A stretch of 64,000 nt of DNA from Ecdyonurus torrentis (Eukaryota; Arthropoda; Insecta; Ephemeroptera; Heptageniidae). The stretch covers positions 21,298,472-21,362,471 of the forward strand of contig OX439131.1 of NCBI GenBank assembly GCA_949318235.1, given 5' to 3'. Numbering within the stretch: position 1 is the first letter of the stretch; each line of letters starts with the position of its first letter. Below the pieces are notes generated by a model. The model had not been told where the DNA came from and did no database searches. It worked only from the letters and a program-made list of their open reading frames with translations. Below, one piece after another: positions 40,401 to 51,880 of this stretch. The position numbers and the translations under genes were made by a program.

Positions 40401-43321
40401 ACCTTCTGTATGCACCTCGTGTTTTTGTATTTTTATTTGACTTTGTTTCTGTTTCCGTGATTAATGTTTGATTTTAGTACAACAGTAGCAAGAAAAATTC
40501 TATCGTATTCTTTTATAGTGTTGCTATTTTACACCTTGAATTCTCCCCTAAGAGTTAACGGCAAAAAAATAAAAAAAGTAAACTCGCTACATTTTTCCTT
40601 GTTTATATAAAAGTTTGTTTATTTTTTTTGTTCAATCAAATTCAAACTTTGTCAGCGGAAATGCGTGATCAAATTCTTAGAGTGAAATATTTTATACAAT
40701 TTGGAAACTATCCTTTGATAATATAATATTTTGTACAGTACTTATTTATGTTCATTTACTTGTCATTTATAACGTAGAAAAGATGCTGAGATCTCTATTT
40801 CTTTGATCTTTAATTAAATCTTCTTAACTTTACAATAAAAGTTGGAGTTTCTTATGCAAATTCAAAATTATTGTTCAGTTATTTCATACAATAATAATAG
40901 AAATCAAAATGTTTCAACTAAGGTTATTGTTTCTTTGAAAAAAAAAAATAAAAAAAATAAAAATGTTAATAGGCAAATGAAAAAAGTTTACAATACACAC
41001 ATTATTTAGTTGCATTTTAGTTGCAAACATAAAACATTTGTATATTTTTACAATTACCGAAATGAAAAGCCTGATATTTGTATTTATTCTAGTTTAAATT
41101 TTACAGAGTAAATTTAGAAAATAAAATAATTTGCTAAAAATGGATAGAGTTTGTAAAATAAAACTTTATTCTTATGTAGAAATTTAACTCTAAAAAATTT
41201 AATTATTTGAATAAATCTTTGAAAGCATGAAGTTTATGTTTTTTTTTATTTGTGTAAGACAAAAAGTGTAAAATATCAAATTAAAATTCATTAAGTAAAC
41301 TTTAAAACATTATAAGGAAGCATGAATTTCATACATACCACACAAAAACATTAAAGTCTGAAAGATATGGAACAGATCTTTCAAATTACGATAAAGAATA
41401 TCTTCTTAATTATTTACATATATTTAAAAAAAAAATATTGTGCAAAACTATGCAGAAAAAAAAAGATGAAGAAGTTCTCAAATTAAATATTCAACTTAAC
41501 TTACTGACCCAGAAAATGTTAACAACTTTAATATGAAAAAAAAAAAAAAAAAAAAAAAAAGTTTTCATTTCTCTATGCAGTAAAATTTTTTTAAGGGATT
41601 AAACAAATTTTAAAATACGTTCAAGACTGTGGCCTCATTGCTAGCAATAGGTTTTTACTATAAAATATTTATTACTGGATAAATATTGACACACTGTAAG
41701 TTAAAATAAGTTGTATTTTTATGTACTACATTTTTTCCTGTTGTTTATATAATTTTTTTTAAACATGCTTCAAGCTGTAAATACGATTTAAAATTTAGTA
41801 CACTTTGTAAATTGTACCAAATAATTTTTGTTAGTTTTTATAATTTATAGCTTAATATTTTACATTTTTATTTTATACTACATTTTTTTATATATATAAA
41901 AATAATCATATTTTAATAATATCTGTCAAAACTATTACCTATATATAAAAATTCAATTTTTATTTCTTTTCTATCTGCTTTCAGCGTTTTACCTTTCAAA
42001 ATTCACATTTACATAAGTGTATTAATATATTTTTATTATGTGTGAATTAAATGAAGTATAATATATATATATTTTTTTATAAAAATATTGCTTTGGTGTA
42101 CCTGGATATAATGTGTTAATTTTTTTTATTAAATAATAAATAAAAAGTTGTGCTAGACAGTATAAAATATTTAAAAGTAGATATTCTTTAAATAAAAAAT
42201 TACACTTCAAGATTTATGCTTGGATTAAAGATAATTCAAAAATTTTGTACGATGTTTCCAACGACTTTCTTATAAGAAAATCACGTGCTGAATTTCAATG
42301 TTCTATAATATCTATTTATCTCAAACTGCACATACTATAAAAATTGTATATTTTTTTTATTGCAATCACAGTTTAATTTATTTCTACAAAGTGATATTAT
42401 ATTATTTAAGCTAATAATAACTATTTTTGACGTTAAATTTTAATTAAAATTTTATCTATATCCTAACATCAGAAAAATGAACCTTAACCATCGATTAAAA
42501 AAGAAAAGTGAAACTGATTGCCTTTTGATGGATCGTATTTAAACGAAACCTGCGTAAAATTATTCCATTACAAAATTGAGAATAGTCATTTTGCTGTTAT
42601 ATCAAGTTAAAAAAAAAAAAAAAAGAAGGTAACGATGGTGTTAATAGTGAGGTTACACAGTAAAACGATAGCAATTTAATTAAAATAAAGTGATTAGTGT
42701 AAAGAGTGATTGAATTTCAATTAGTGGTTCAATGTCAACTTGAATAATATCATTGTAGAAATTTAACTTCTGCATTGCGTTTTAATAATAGTTACAGTAT
42801 TATAGTAAAGTCCATGATGTCTTGTTGGTGAAAAAAAACTATTAAAGTTTAACGTCACTGTGGAATGTGAAACCTTTAACTGATCTTAGTGGTGATCTTT
42901 ACTTTTGTATTATCTCATTTTTGTTTTTAATTAAATATCTTATACTTCTAAACATATTGTAGTGCGGTATTATTGTTGTAACGCTTTTTAATTTTGCTCT
43001 CTGTCTGGATGTTTTTTATTTTTTTAGCAATTTGATTACTGCAATATGTGAATATTTGTATGATTCTATTAATTTATTTACAAATTACATAGTCTATTTC
43101 AAGATATCTGATACAGCTATTTTATTAAATTTCATTCTCATTACTTTGTTTTTACTTGTATTTAAATTATTCAATTGTTAGAGGAATTTCATTATTTGTA
43201 CGTATATTATAACAACTGTGTGCAAGTGAATTATCGTAATAATGTGAATTTACAATTGTATTACAGTACAAAAACTGAAGGACAAAATTATGGTAAACTT
43301 TTCTTCTTAATATCATGCTGA

Positions 43322-43343
43322 AATATCTTCATTTATTTTACAG
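43322..43343 (+). promoter_or_regulatory. 3' splice site (acceptor) of the channel exon
   Basis: A pyrimidine-rich run ends in TTTATTTTACAG directly before the first coding base. The AG at 43342-43343 is the last AG before the conserved protein similarity begins. This is an ordinary U2-type acceptor. Confidence 0.88.
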
Positions 43344-43552
43344 ACGTTCTGCGTGGTTTCCAAAAGATTTCGAAAAAACTACATCCATCGTTTCACGGCG
43401 ACGAATTCGTTTTTCGTGTTCTCGCCGTGGAACTCGGTACGTCGAGCGTGTATTTTCATCTCGACGAACCAGTACTTCGATTACGTGGTGATGGCCACCA
43501 TCCTGCTCAACTGCGTCTTCCTCGCCATGACTGAGCCCAAGGATGAGGCCGA
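43344..43552 (+). CDS. NaCP60E: Internal exon of a DSC1/NaCP60E-type (Nav2) voltage-gated cation channel: pre-S1 and S1 of domain I
   Basis: The exon encodes 69 complete codons plus two bases (GA-), beginning T-F-C-V-V-S-K-R and ending M-T-E-P-K-D-E-A-(E). Residues 1-43 are the cytoplasmic pre-S1 stretch, with the family landmarks HRFTAT (15-20), SPWN (27-30), the basic RR pair (33-34) and ISTNQ (39-43). Residues 44-62, FDYVVMATILLNCVFLAM and flank, are hydrophobic helix S1 of domain I. The wording follows arthropod DSC1/BSC1 (Nav2) channels rather than para (Nav1), from my knowledge of these families. Such channels form four-domain cation pores in neuronal plasma membranes. The boundaries are an acceptor after TTATTTTACAG and the donor GTGAGT at 43553, so the exon is phase 0 in and phase 2 out. 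By count about 50% of its bases are G or C and it is rich in CpG, unlike the AT-rich surroundings. No start or stop codon belongs to it, and the remaining exons lie outside the window. The product family is sure, and the Nav2 rather than Nav1 assignment is very likely. Confidence 0.93.
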
Positions 43553-43558
43553 GTGAGT
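43553..43558 (+). promoter_or_regulatory. 5' splice site (donor) of the channel exon
   Basis: GTGAGT follows ...GAGGCCGA and matches the U2 donor consensus. Reading through instead would hit TGA at once (GAG TGA), so splicing here is needed to continue the protein. The phase-2 break completes a Glu codon if the next exon starts with A or G. Confidence 0.9.
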
Positions 43559-43689
43559 ACATTTCTCTATTTTATACATATATGTTAGCAGGAATACTCG
43601 TGAACATAATATAATACTATGATCTTACCTTTCATCTTAAGTTGATGTCATATATATTGTAGCTTGTAGCATATTATTATGTTATATAA

Positions 43690-43742
43690 GAACCTTTCCA
43701 AATAATCTAATAATTAATTATTAGATTAAGTTGGAGAGGTTC
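43690..43742. repeat. Intronic hairpin just downstream of the channel exon
   Basis: The arms GAACCTTTCCAA and TTGGAGAGGTTC enclose TAATCTAATAATT and its complement AATTATTAGATTA, giving a stem of about 25 bp with almost no loop. It lies about 140 bases after the donor. It may be a tiny transposon relic or an RNA hairpin in the pre-mRNA. Function is unknown. Confidence 0.7.
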
Positions 43743-46126
43743 GTTACACGTAGTATTTGACTTTTTTTTATAATACAATTCAGCCAATGTGTATAATTGA
43801 ACTAAATTTTGTTAAGTTAATTATTATACAAAAAAAAATAATAATAATATTTGAATACATTGAAGTTTTATATTTCTACTAGATAATATAAATACAAACT
43901 ACGGTAACTATTGATAGAAAAACAACAACAATATTCTGCACAAAAAATTAACGCGTTAAATATAATGTAGCACGGTACTTAATGTACTTCTTTAATTCCA
44001 AAAATTGAGCTTTAAAATTGCAATAAAAATGAACACCATCATTAAAATAGTCCATTTCTTTTACTAATTCCAAATGGTAGCTGGTGGTTCTAATATTAAG
44101 GTTTAAAATTATAAACATTCACTAGCAAAATAAGTTCTATTGTAATATTCGCTTAGTATGATTTTTTTTTCTACAAGATAGAACACCTAACATTTATACG
44201 ATAGAACCTAATTACTATATAAGCTATTTGATTAAGATTTACTCTTTCTCATTATGTTGGTGCGCAATTGAGAAATATTCATATATTCAATAAATTAGAC
44301 CTTACTAAAATGTTAAATTAGTATTTAATTTACACTCAAATTATACTATAATAATTTAAAAAGAGGGAAAATACTCAGGGAATATAAAGACTTATCGTGT
44401 ACGCATTGAATTCACTATCTGTACCGTTGTTATTTTCCCCACTGACAACTGCGGTACTAGTGTAAACTTGATGTATAAAAGCTACATAAGGTTTAGGTAT
44501 TTTGATACTCCAGGGAAAGTAAGGCTTAATATACACAGTATAACTATAGTAGCCACATTGAAATAACCAAATCACTAATTGTTTGTTGCTAAACTTTATA
44601 CGCTACATTAACGCGCCTTATCTATCAAGACAATATAATGGTTAAAAAAACAACAACTAAAGTATATGTCCTCGTCCTTTTTTTTTTTTTTTTTTTTTCT
44701 TTTTTTATATTATGAAATGTTTTGGATAATGGGAAAATGATGTAAAATATAATTTAGTATATAAAGAGAATAATGAGTTTTAAACTATGTAATGTAAAAA
44801 CTTTTGTTAGGAAAAAAATTATTATTTTTTATTAAAACGTAACGAGATAATGCAAATTTTTGTGCTTCTAATTAAATAATAAGTTTTTTTAGAGAGAGAG
44901 ACAGAAAGAAAGAGAAACATAGAAAAAAAATACGATTTTTAAATTATGACTTGGGATTTTTACACAAAGCGTGTGTCCTAAAGTTATGACTCTCAAAGGA
45001 CTAAATTTATTTTTATTACAATAGATATTTTATTCCTTGCAAATTTGTGTTTTATTTGTGCTCATCATTGAATAAATCGTTATAGTTCAATAGACACTTT
45101 TTTTTTCTACAAAAGCAATAAGTTCACCAATTTGTATGTCACTATGAATTGGTAACATCAATTTTCATTTGGAATAAAAATTATTATGTTTATTATTACA
45201 TCAATATACTGTTTTTAATATATTATAAAACCTATAATACATAAATAATAGCTTTATTACAAAATAGACAATAGGTACAAGTATGCAGATATATTTTAAT
45301 TTTAACTCTGAAGTTTTTAAAAATGAAATTTTTTCCTTCAATAATCACTATGTAATGACTAATGACAATGGTATAAAAAATATCTAACGATAAATTTATA
45401 TAAATTTAATAATATTCTACATTTTTTCGTACAATTATAAACACTGTTTTACTACTACTAATCCGTTCGTCTCTACACTTGACAAATAGGTAGTTATTCT
45501 ACATACAATAAAGCAACGTAAAATGAACTTTTGATATATTTCACCGCAAAAATACTTCAATAAATCGTTTGATAAAATTTTGTCTGTACATTAATATCCA
45601 TTCAATTTACCACAGATATCATTAATAAAGATTGAAAAATTATTAAATCTTTTTTTAAAAATGTTTGTTTTAAGGTATATCTGATAAGTTTTAAGTTAGA
45701 TATATCTAGAAGTAGAGGCGCCGTGTGTCCCCTGGCGCCAAGCCAGCACCAGCAAATTAAGTGTCCTTTCTCTTTCTACACCGCAAGACACACAGAAAAC
45801 AATGCTACACATTGTACCTGTCCTCTAACTAATTACGTCATATTTCACACACCTATTGTCATCTCATATTCACATCACCTTGTGTTAACACTTATCTCAT
45901 CGTATAAGCTAAAATTAAGAGTAATGTCTACAAGATAAATTATAATATGTCTTATTATGACATCATAAAAAATACATATCACTCATTTTAGACTTAAAGT
46001 ATAGATTTCTATTTCACTTACCTTAAAATAAAAAAAAATGAAGAGAGATTTTTTTTTTGGATGCAGATTCTTTCCTCATCATTACACGAAGCTTTTGTTA
46101 TTTTAGTCTCAAGTATATTCAAAACT

Positions 46127-46356
46127 GCACGGGCAAAGTAATAATAATAAACGTAATAATTATCCTAGCTCATTTTCAGCAACATTTATTCAATACAACA
46201 TAATTTATGCTATACTGCATAATATGTTAAAGAGTGTAAATATTATGTTGTGAAGCGCATAACTATTTATCCTGATCCTAAATTTAGAAACATTTATGTT
46301 ATAATGATATTAATGCAGCACAATTTATCTAATTTCTACTTTCCGTGTCTAATACA
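46127..46356 (+). mobile_element. Family II small element, copy 2
   Basis: GTAATAATTATCCTAGCTC, TTTTCAGCA and CATAATTTATGCTATA match the minus strand of 61489-61712. The ends are weak inverted repeats: GCACGGGCAAAGTA on the left, and GACACGGAAAGTA when the right end is read on the minus strand. Confidence 0.55.
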
Positions 46357-47389
46357 TTGTATATAAATGCGCAAGCGCAATTGTATATATTATGACATAA
46401 AATTTATATCAACATAGTTTTATACCGAAATGTAAAGTAGGCTTTATATGTAAATATTATAGTACTGCTCATGGACGTACTATTAATTAGGGACGAGATA
46501 TCATATTATAGTAAGAAGGTATAATTTTATGTCATTTAACAACTCCCAACTTAATCATTGTTTTTGTTCATTATTAACTTAACATCTCCTGGGAATAAAG
46601 AGAGAGGAGAAGCTTTTGAAACTTTAGGTATAAACAATTACGATGGTAACAATATCTGACGTTATTACAAAATAACGATAAAACAGTTTAATTGAAAAAA
46701 ATAATAATAAAACTGGTATTTAATTGGAGAATCAAAAACAAAATTTATAGACAATGTAAAAACGATTACGGTGCATATAAAGTTGGATCTCAAAATTTGT
46801 AAATGTTATGAGATGAGAAAACTATTTGATTAGAATTAGCATTTTGTATTAGATTTTTTCCCCCTCTGTAATGGAATTAAAATCACTGTAAATGGCGTTC
46901 CATCAAAAAGTTCTACTTAAATGTTAACTTTTGACAGTTTTAAATAACTAGTGTATTTTATTCGAATTATTTTTGACATTTTTTATTATTTCAAAGTGTT
47001 AAATTATTCTAGATGTATAACTAATTACTATACAAAAAAATTACAGACAGTCTTTCTTTTCATTTTTCAAATGTATAAAAGCAAGCTTTGCAGAATTCTA
47101 TATCGTTATGTAAAAAAAAAAAAAAAATTGTAGTCCTTGCAATTTTGGGCTATAAAATATGGATAGATTGAAATGAAGGATAAAATAATGCCTAAAAGTC
47201 AGTTTATTTTCAATAAGATACTGGGGAAAAAAAAAAGTATATCAATATTTTATATTTTGTTTGTCTATATAGAATACAACTAGTGTATCAACTTTAAGTA
47301 AGCACGTCTGCTGGTGTAATACGTATAAAATATAACTACAGTTAATCGTTAATCTGTATTTACATAAAGACAAAAAAGTTCCATGTCCT

Positions 47390-47390
<1 letters not shown>

Positions 47391-47425
<35 letters not shown>
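47391..47425 (+). repeat. Poly-A run, 35 bases, longest homopolymer
   Basis: Uninterrupted A run. No GC-rich retroposon body precedes it. Confidence 0.95.
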
Positions 47426-47427
<2 letters not shown>

Positions 47428-47696
47428 GATAAATTTAATTATTAAGTAATTGCATAAATCCTAAACGATAAATATTTTGTAATTTAATTAATGAAACAAT
47501 GTCATTAATTAAACTACAGTCTTTATATTATGTGCTCGTCTTCTAGTCAATATTTTTCAATACTTATGAATAAATCGATGATGATATATCAGTGAAAACT
47601 TGTACTGTCAAGTATTATTCGAGTTTATAAGAGTGGTGAGTGGTGACCCTTACTATATATATACGTGAGTGTCTACAAGCCATTAGTGAATAAAAT

Positions 47697-47727
47697 GAGC
47701 TTCGTGACCCCCTAGGGGGTACAGCTC
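47697..47727. repeat. Palindrome with perfect 14 bp core
   Basis: ACCCCCTAGGGGGT (47707-47720) is its own complement. The flanking GAGCT and AGCTC extend the symmetry after short mismatches. It stands out as GC-rich in AT-rich DNA. Confidence 0.7.
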
Positions 47728-48477
47728 TTTCACTGAGTTGTCGTGCCTAATTATAATTTCGTTGTACTAAGTTTAAAACATGTGGCAATGGTGCTAATTC
47801 GAATTATTATATAAATTTTACCAAGCATACGTATACTTACATTATTTTTTATTACTTTTCATTATATGTTTTAATGTATAATGCATTTATATGATATAAT
47901 CTTAATCATACTTAATTAAAAAATTTATATGAAATCATATAAGCTTCTTACCTTTTATTTTCTTCTTCCATATAGACAAAAAGTTAGCTTCACTGGAAAT
48001 TATGTTCGTTAAATTGTTTTAATAATTAAATCTGTGTGACTGCAAGACTCAAAATTATTAATAACGTCATTGAAACTTTGATGTATTGATAACTGCTGCA
48101 TTACTTCTATATTTAATCATGCTGCAGTTATTATGTTACAAATACATTTAATAACTAAGCAAATTATATTCACAATATCCTTCTTTTTGTAACTTTTATT
48201 TGTCGAGTTTCAATTTTGTTTTTTATTTTTATTATTATTATTATTTTTTTTTCTACTAAAAATTAAATATATGATAACACAAAAAATAATGAGAGTGTAA
48301 ATAATATTCAAAGTCATTTGTGTTCTTTTTCTCCCTCTTGTTTTACTTTATTTATTTTTATATACCTCTGACTAAATTATAAATTATGCATGAAATAAAA
48401 ACTTTATTACTTCCACTTTTAATGAGCAGTGAATATTCTAGGAATTATTTAAATAAAAGTATAAATATGTGTTGTCG

Positions 48478-48508
<31 letters not shown>

Positions 48509-48582
48509 TTTGCAGATTTATAATATTTTTCAAATATATATTTCATGGTTGAATGATTGAAAGAATGGTTTTAATTATAATG

Positions 48583-48585
<3 letters not shown>

Positions 48586-48656
<71 letters not shown>
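48586..48656 (+). repeat. (GA)n microsatellite
   Basis: Pure GA alternation for about 70 bases, starting 85 bases after a poly-T run (48479-48501). Confidence 0.97.
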
Positions 48657-48770
48657 ACTTAATATACTCAATACTATAGGCAGCTATATAGTTGGCAATA
48701 TATTATCACACGGAATATTGACTATAATAGAGAGGTATTGGAACTCTTGGCTATAATGCAGGTTGCGGCT

Positions 48771-49017
48771 TATTGGTTCATTTAACATAGCAACACTCTA
48801 ACACACCGCATCGCAAAACATTAAATTTCCCCCTTTTGTGGTCATTGTGCTAATCTCCGTACAAAAACCAAGGCTTAAAGGAAAGACGATTAATTGGAAA
48901 TACTATTGTTTATTAAAATATATCGATTAATCGATCATATTTCAATTATTATAATTGTATAATATAGCTCATATCAGTCCATGAGAGGAAATTTAGTGTT
49001 TGCTATGAACCAATCAG
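48771..49017. repeat. Inverted pair of about 22 bp, possible MITE ends
   Basis: TATTGGTTCATTTAACATAG and CAACACT at the left are mirrored by AGTGTTTGCTATGAACCAAT at the right, with one 5-base gap. No target duplication was recognised, so chance or an old element are both possible. Confidence 0.4.
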
Positions 49018-49605
49018 ATAATCTAACTTAAGTGTATGTAGTCAGACAGTAAAATTTAGCAAAGAAAAAAAAGAAGAAAAAAAAAAAAAGCAGTGTCATT
49101 AATGTTTGCAGTATAACCTAAAGCAAAATGCTTTTTACGTAATACTTGTGGAGCCTGCAAAAATCATGTTTTCAACGATCGATATTTAGAAAGCTTAGGC
49201 TTCTCCAGAAAAAAGTTGTAAATTCATAACATTTATCAAAACTTTTTTATTAACACCTTTTTTTTATTAATTTAAAATACACGCAGTTCATTAATTTACA
49301 TTTTGTTAATTTATTTATTTGCTATTTTTTGCTTGAGAGCTAGATGAGTACACACATTTTTAAATGATGCATTTGTTGAGCTATTTTTTTCTTCTTTATT
49401 TTTGTGCTAGTCATGCAATTGATAAAAATGCAAGAAATAAAATATTTAATACATCTTTGGTGGAGGACAATATGTTTTATAAATGAAAAAAGAGTTGCTT
49501 GTTTGCTTTATGAATTGTTGACACGTAAAAATATTTTCATTGTTTAATATAACTTCAATTTACATTATTAAATTTTAATGACTTTTCAACATTAGAGATT
49601 GTATG

Positions 49606-49782
49606 CAGGCTCAGACTGGCCATAAGAGCAAGTCCGCGATAGCAGACGTGGCCCCCTTTGTTTGGAGGCCCCTAAGGCCCTAAAAAGGGCGTAACCAGGG
49701 TGTTATACCCCCTTTTCTAGCCTCCTAGAGGGTTTTACACCCCTTTCACGGACGTGGCCCTTTGAGTGCCAGTCCGACTCTG
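49606..49782. mobile_element. hAT-type MITE, 177 bp
   Basis: The element begins CAGGCTCAGACTGGC and ends with the inverted form, which reads CAGAGTCGGACTGGC on the minus strand (12 of 15 identical). It is flanked by a perfect 8 bp direct repeat, ATTGTATG, at 49598-49605 and 49783-49790. Ends starting CAG and an 8 bp duplication are hallmarks of the hAT superfamily. The inside is GC-rich (GTGGCCCCCTTTG, GGAGGCCCCTAAGGCCC) and encodes nothing, so mobility would need a transposase from elsewhere. Confidence 0.9.
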
Positions 49783-49916
49783 ATTGTATGCAATCACATT
49801 TATTGCACTTTGGAAATATTGTTACGTCTTAACATGATCAAGTTTGATTATATTAGATAAAATTTATATTAAAATAGAGTTCAAATTTAACACACTTTAA
49901 TTAAAATAATTCTAAA

Positions 49917-50238
49917 AGTGAACATTAAAGTCATTGAACAAAAAAAAAACTTGTCTAATATCCTAAGAAACCTGAACACCAACGTTAATTTGGACGGAGT
50001 CATTGGTTTCTAATTTATTTCCCATTCACAAAAAGGTACCTACGGATAATGACGTCACAACTCGCCTGGTCCACGTAAGCGTAAAAAAAGTGATCTGCGA
50101 CTTCATTGTCCGCAGCCACCTTTTTGTGAATGAAAAATAAATTAGAAATCAGTGACTCTGGCCAAATCAATTTTGATATTCAGGTATGTTAGATTAGAAA
50201 AGTTTATTTTTTGTTCTACGCCTTTAAATGATGTCATT
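49917..50238. mobile_element. Near-complete palindromic fold-back element, about 320 bp
   Basis: The two halves are inverted copies nearly to the centre. TTTCTAATTTATTTCCCATT and CACAAAAAGGT (left) are mirrored by ACCTTTTTGTG and AATGAAAAATAAATTAGAAA (right). Outward, ACCTGAACACCAA, GGAGTCATTGG and GAACAAAAAAAAAACTTGTC also have mirror partners, as do the inner CTACGGATAATGACGTCAC blocks. The arms are about 130-145 bp. The ends fade near 49917 and 50238. There is no reading frame. It is probably a MITE, superfamily unknown. Confidence 0.8.
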
Positions 50239-51045
50239 GTGGTAATATTTTAAAATCATACTAAACAAGGTTTGCAGCCACAAATATTAGAGATAAACAC
50301 AGATGGACTTAATGGTGTTTATAAACTTCAAACAACTTGATATGATAAATGAGATACGAAATTATATATATATTATTATAATATATACACCTTTATGTAA
50401 TGATCTTCTTGTTTGCAATTGCGATGAATGGTTAAACTTTATCCGAGTTTCTATGTCAATATTTCTCTACAGTAAAGACAATTAGACTATAGTTCTCACT
50501 CGCACTTAATTCAATGAGACTTTTAATACAAAACACGCGGATAACTTTACTAACTAGTTTAATTAGAAAATTAACGTTATTATTCCAGAGTGAGCTAACA
50601 AATTTGCTTAAAGTTGAAATTACAAAACTAAATTCAAACTTCTACTGTCTGAGCCAAAAACCATTTTTTTTAACATTTATTTATTTTTTATATTATTTCA
50701 AAAACTTGAAAATCTTTATTCTCTATTATAATATAAGAGAATTATTTTGAACTGTTAAATGAAATTTCATAGAATTACGTGAATACGTAATTTAAACCAT
50801 TTTATGGAAATGTTGAATGATTTATTTTAATACTTACTCAAGTGTATAAAATCAATTAAATTTATTTTCAATTTAAATACATATTATTATTCACATATGT
50901 ATCGAAGAGGTTTCTATCGCTTTGTTATGTTTCAACTAACTTTATCAAAGAAATGGTAATTATTTTATTTGCTATAATCAACTTTATGTGTTATAGATGA
51001 AATACTGAACCGTTTACAAATCAAGTTTTTACAAATATGTTTGAC

Positions 51046-51047
<2 letters not shown>

Positions 51048-51079
<32 letters not shown>

Positions 51080-51105
51080 GTTTTTTTTTTTGTTTTTTTT
51101 TTTTT
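51048..51105. repeat. Poly-A facing poly-T
   Basis: 29 A, then TCAG, then about 25 T with one G. The two runs can pair into a hairpin. Confidence 0.9.
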
Positions 51106-51800
51106 CAATGAACTCACGTACAAAAAAGGTTAACACTAAAAAATTTACTTTCTAGTTTTGAACTCTATCTTAAAATTCTCGCCCACACTTTTCTCGGCAG
51201 TACTTTTCTATGGAGTTTTATTATATGAAACGATGAACTAGAATATAATTTTAAAGTACTCATTTACTGACTAAAAAGCATTTTGTTGTTTTATAAAACT
51301 ATATATTCTAAAAAATTTGCTTTGTCATCGCAAATTTTATATTAATTTAAAATAATGTCATTTTTTTAGCAATTTACAAAAATAAATAAATCTACTATAC
51401 GCTTTTCTTCTCTTAAATGGAAGTCAGTTACTATTTTTGGCTTCATATATATTTAATAGCGTAAAATAAATATCATATAATGTAAAATGAGCTAATTTTA
51501 TGAAAAGAGAGTTTAGCTTATGGAAAAATAAGGTATGCTATACATTATAAATTTAAAAAATACAGCAACAATATTTTTCTAAGATTTATGATTTTTAATA
51601 TGTATAAGTAAGAGCAATAATTGAAAACCCAGACACCTGCATCAGTACATACAAAAAAAAAATACACACGAAATTGCGCGGAGAGTGGACACTACTGAAC
51701 GTGACCAGCAAGAAAGCGAAAATATCTGTTCAGTTTGCGAAACACACACTGACCGGAGTAACAAACGTGTAACTGCCGAGTGGATTTTGTGGAGTACTAT

Positions 51801-51879
<79 letters not shown>
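51801..51879 (+). repeat. (CT)n microsatellite
   Basis: Pure CT alternation for about 79 bases. Confidence 0.97.

Positions 51880-51880
<1 letters not shown>

Larger units (their letters stand above)
43553..49597. other. Intron downstream of the channel exon
   Basis: Intronic, because the donor at 43553 must join an exon not seen in the window. It holds the hairpin at 43690, family II copy 2 and A/T runs. A GC-richer patch at 45710-45840 includes two GGCGCC sites, and a perfect palindrome lies at 47707. No exon was recognised. Confidence 0.7.

Noticed and set aside
43338..43562. 74-codon reading frame on the minus strand over the channel exon
   Set aside because: It is the antisense shadow of the real exon. 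The plus-strand translation matches a known channel family and fits splice sites.
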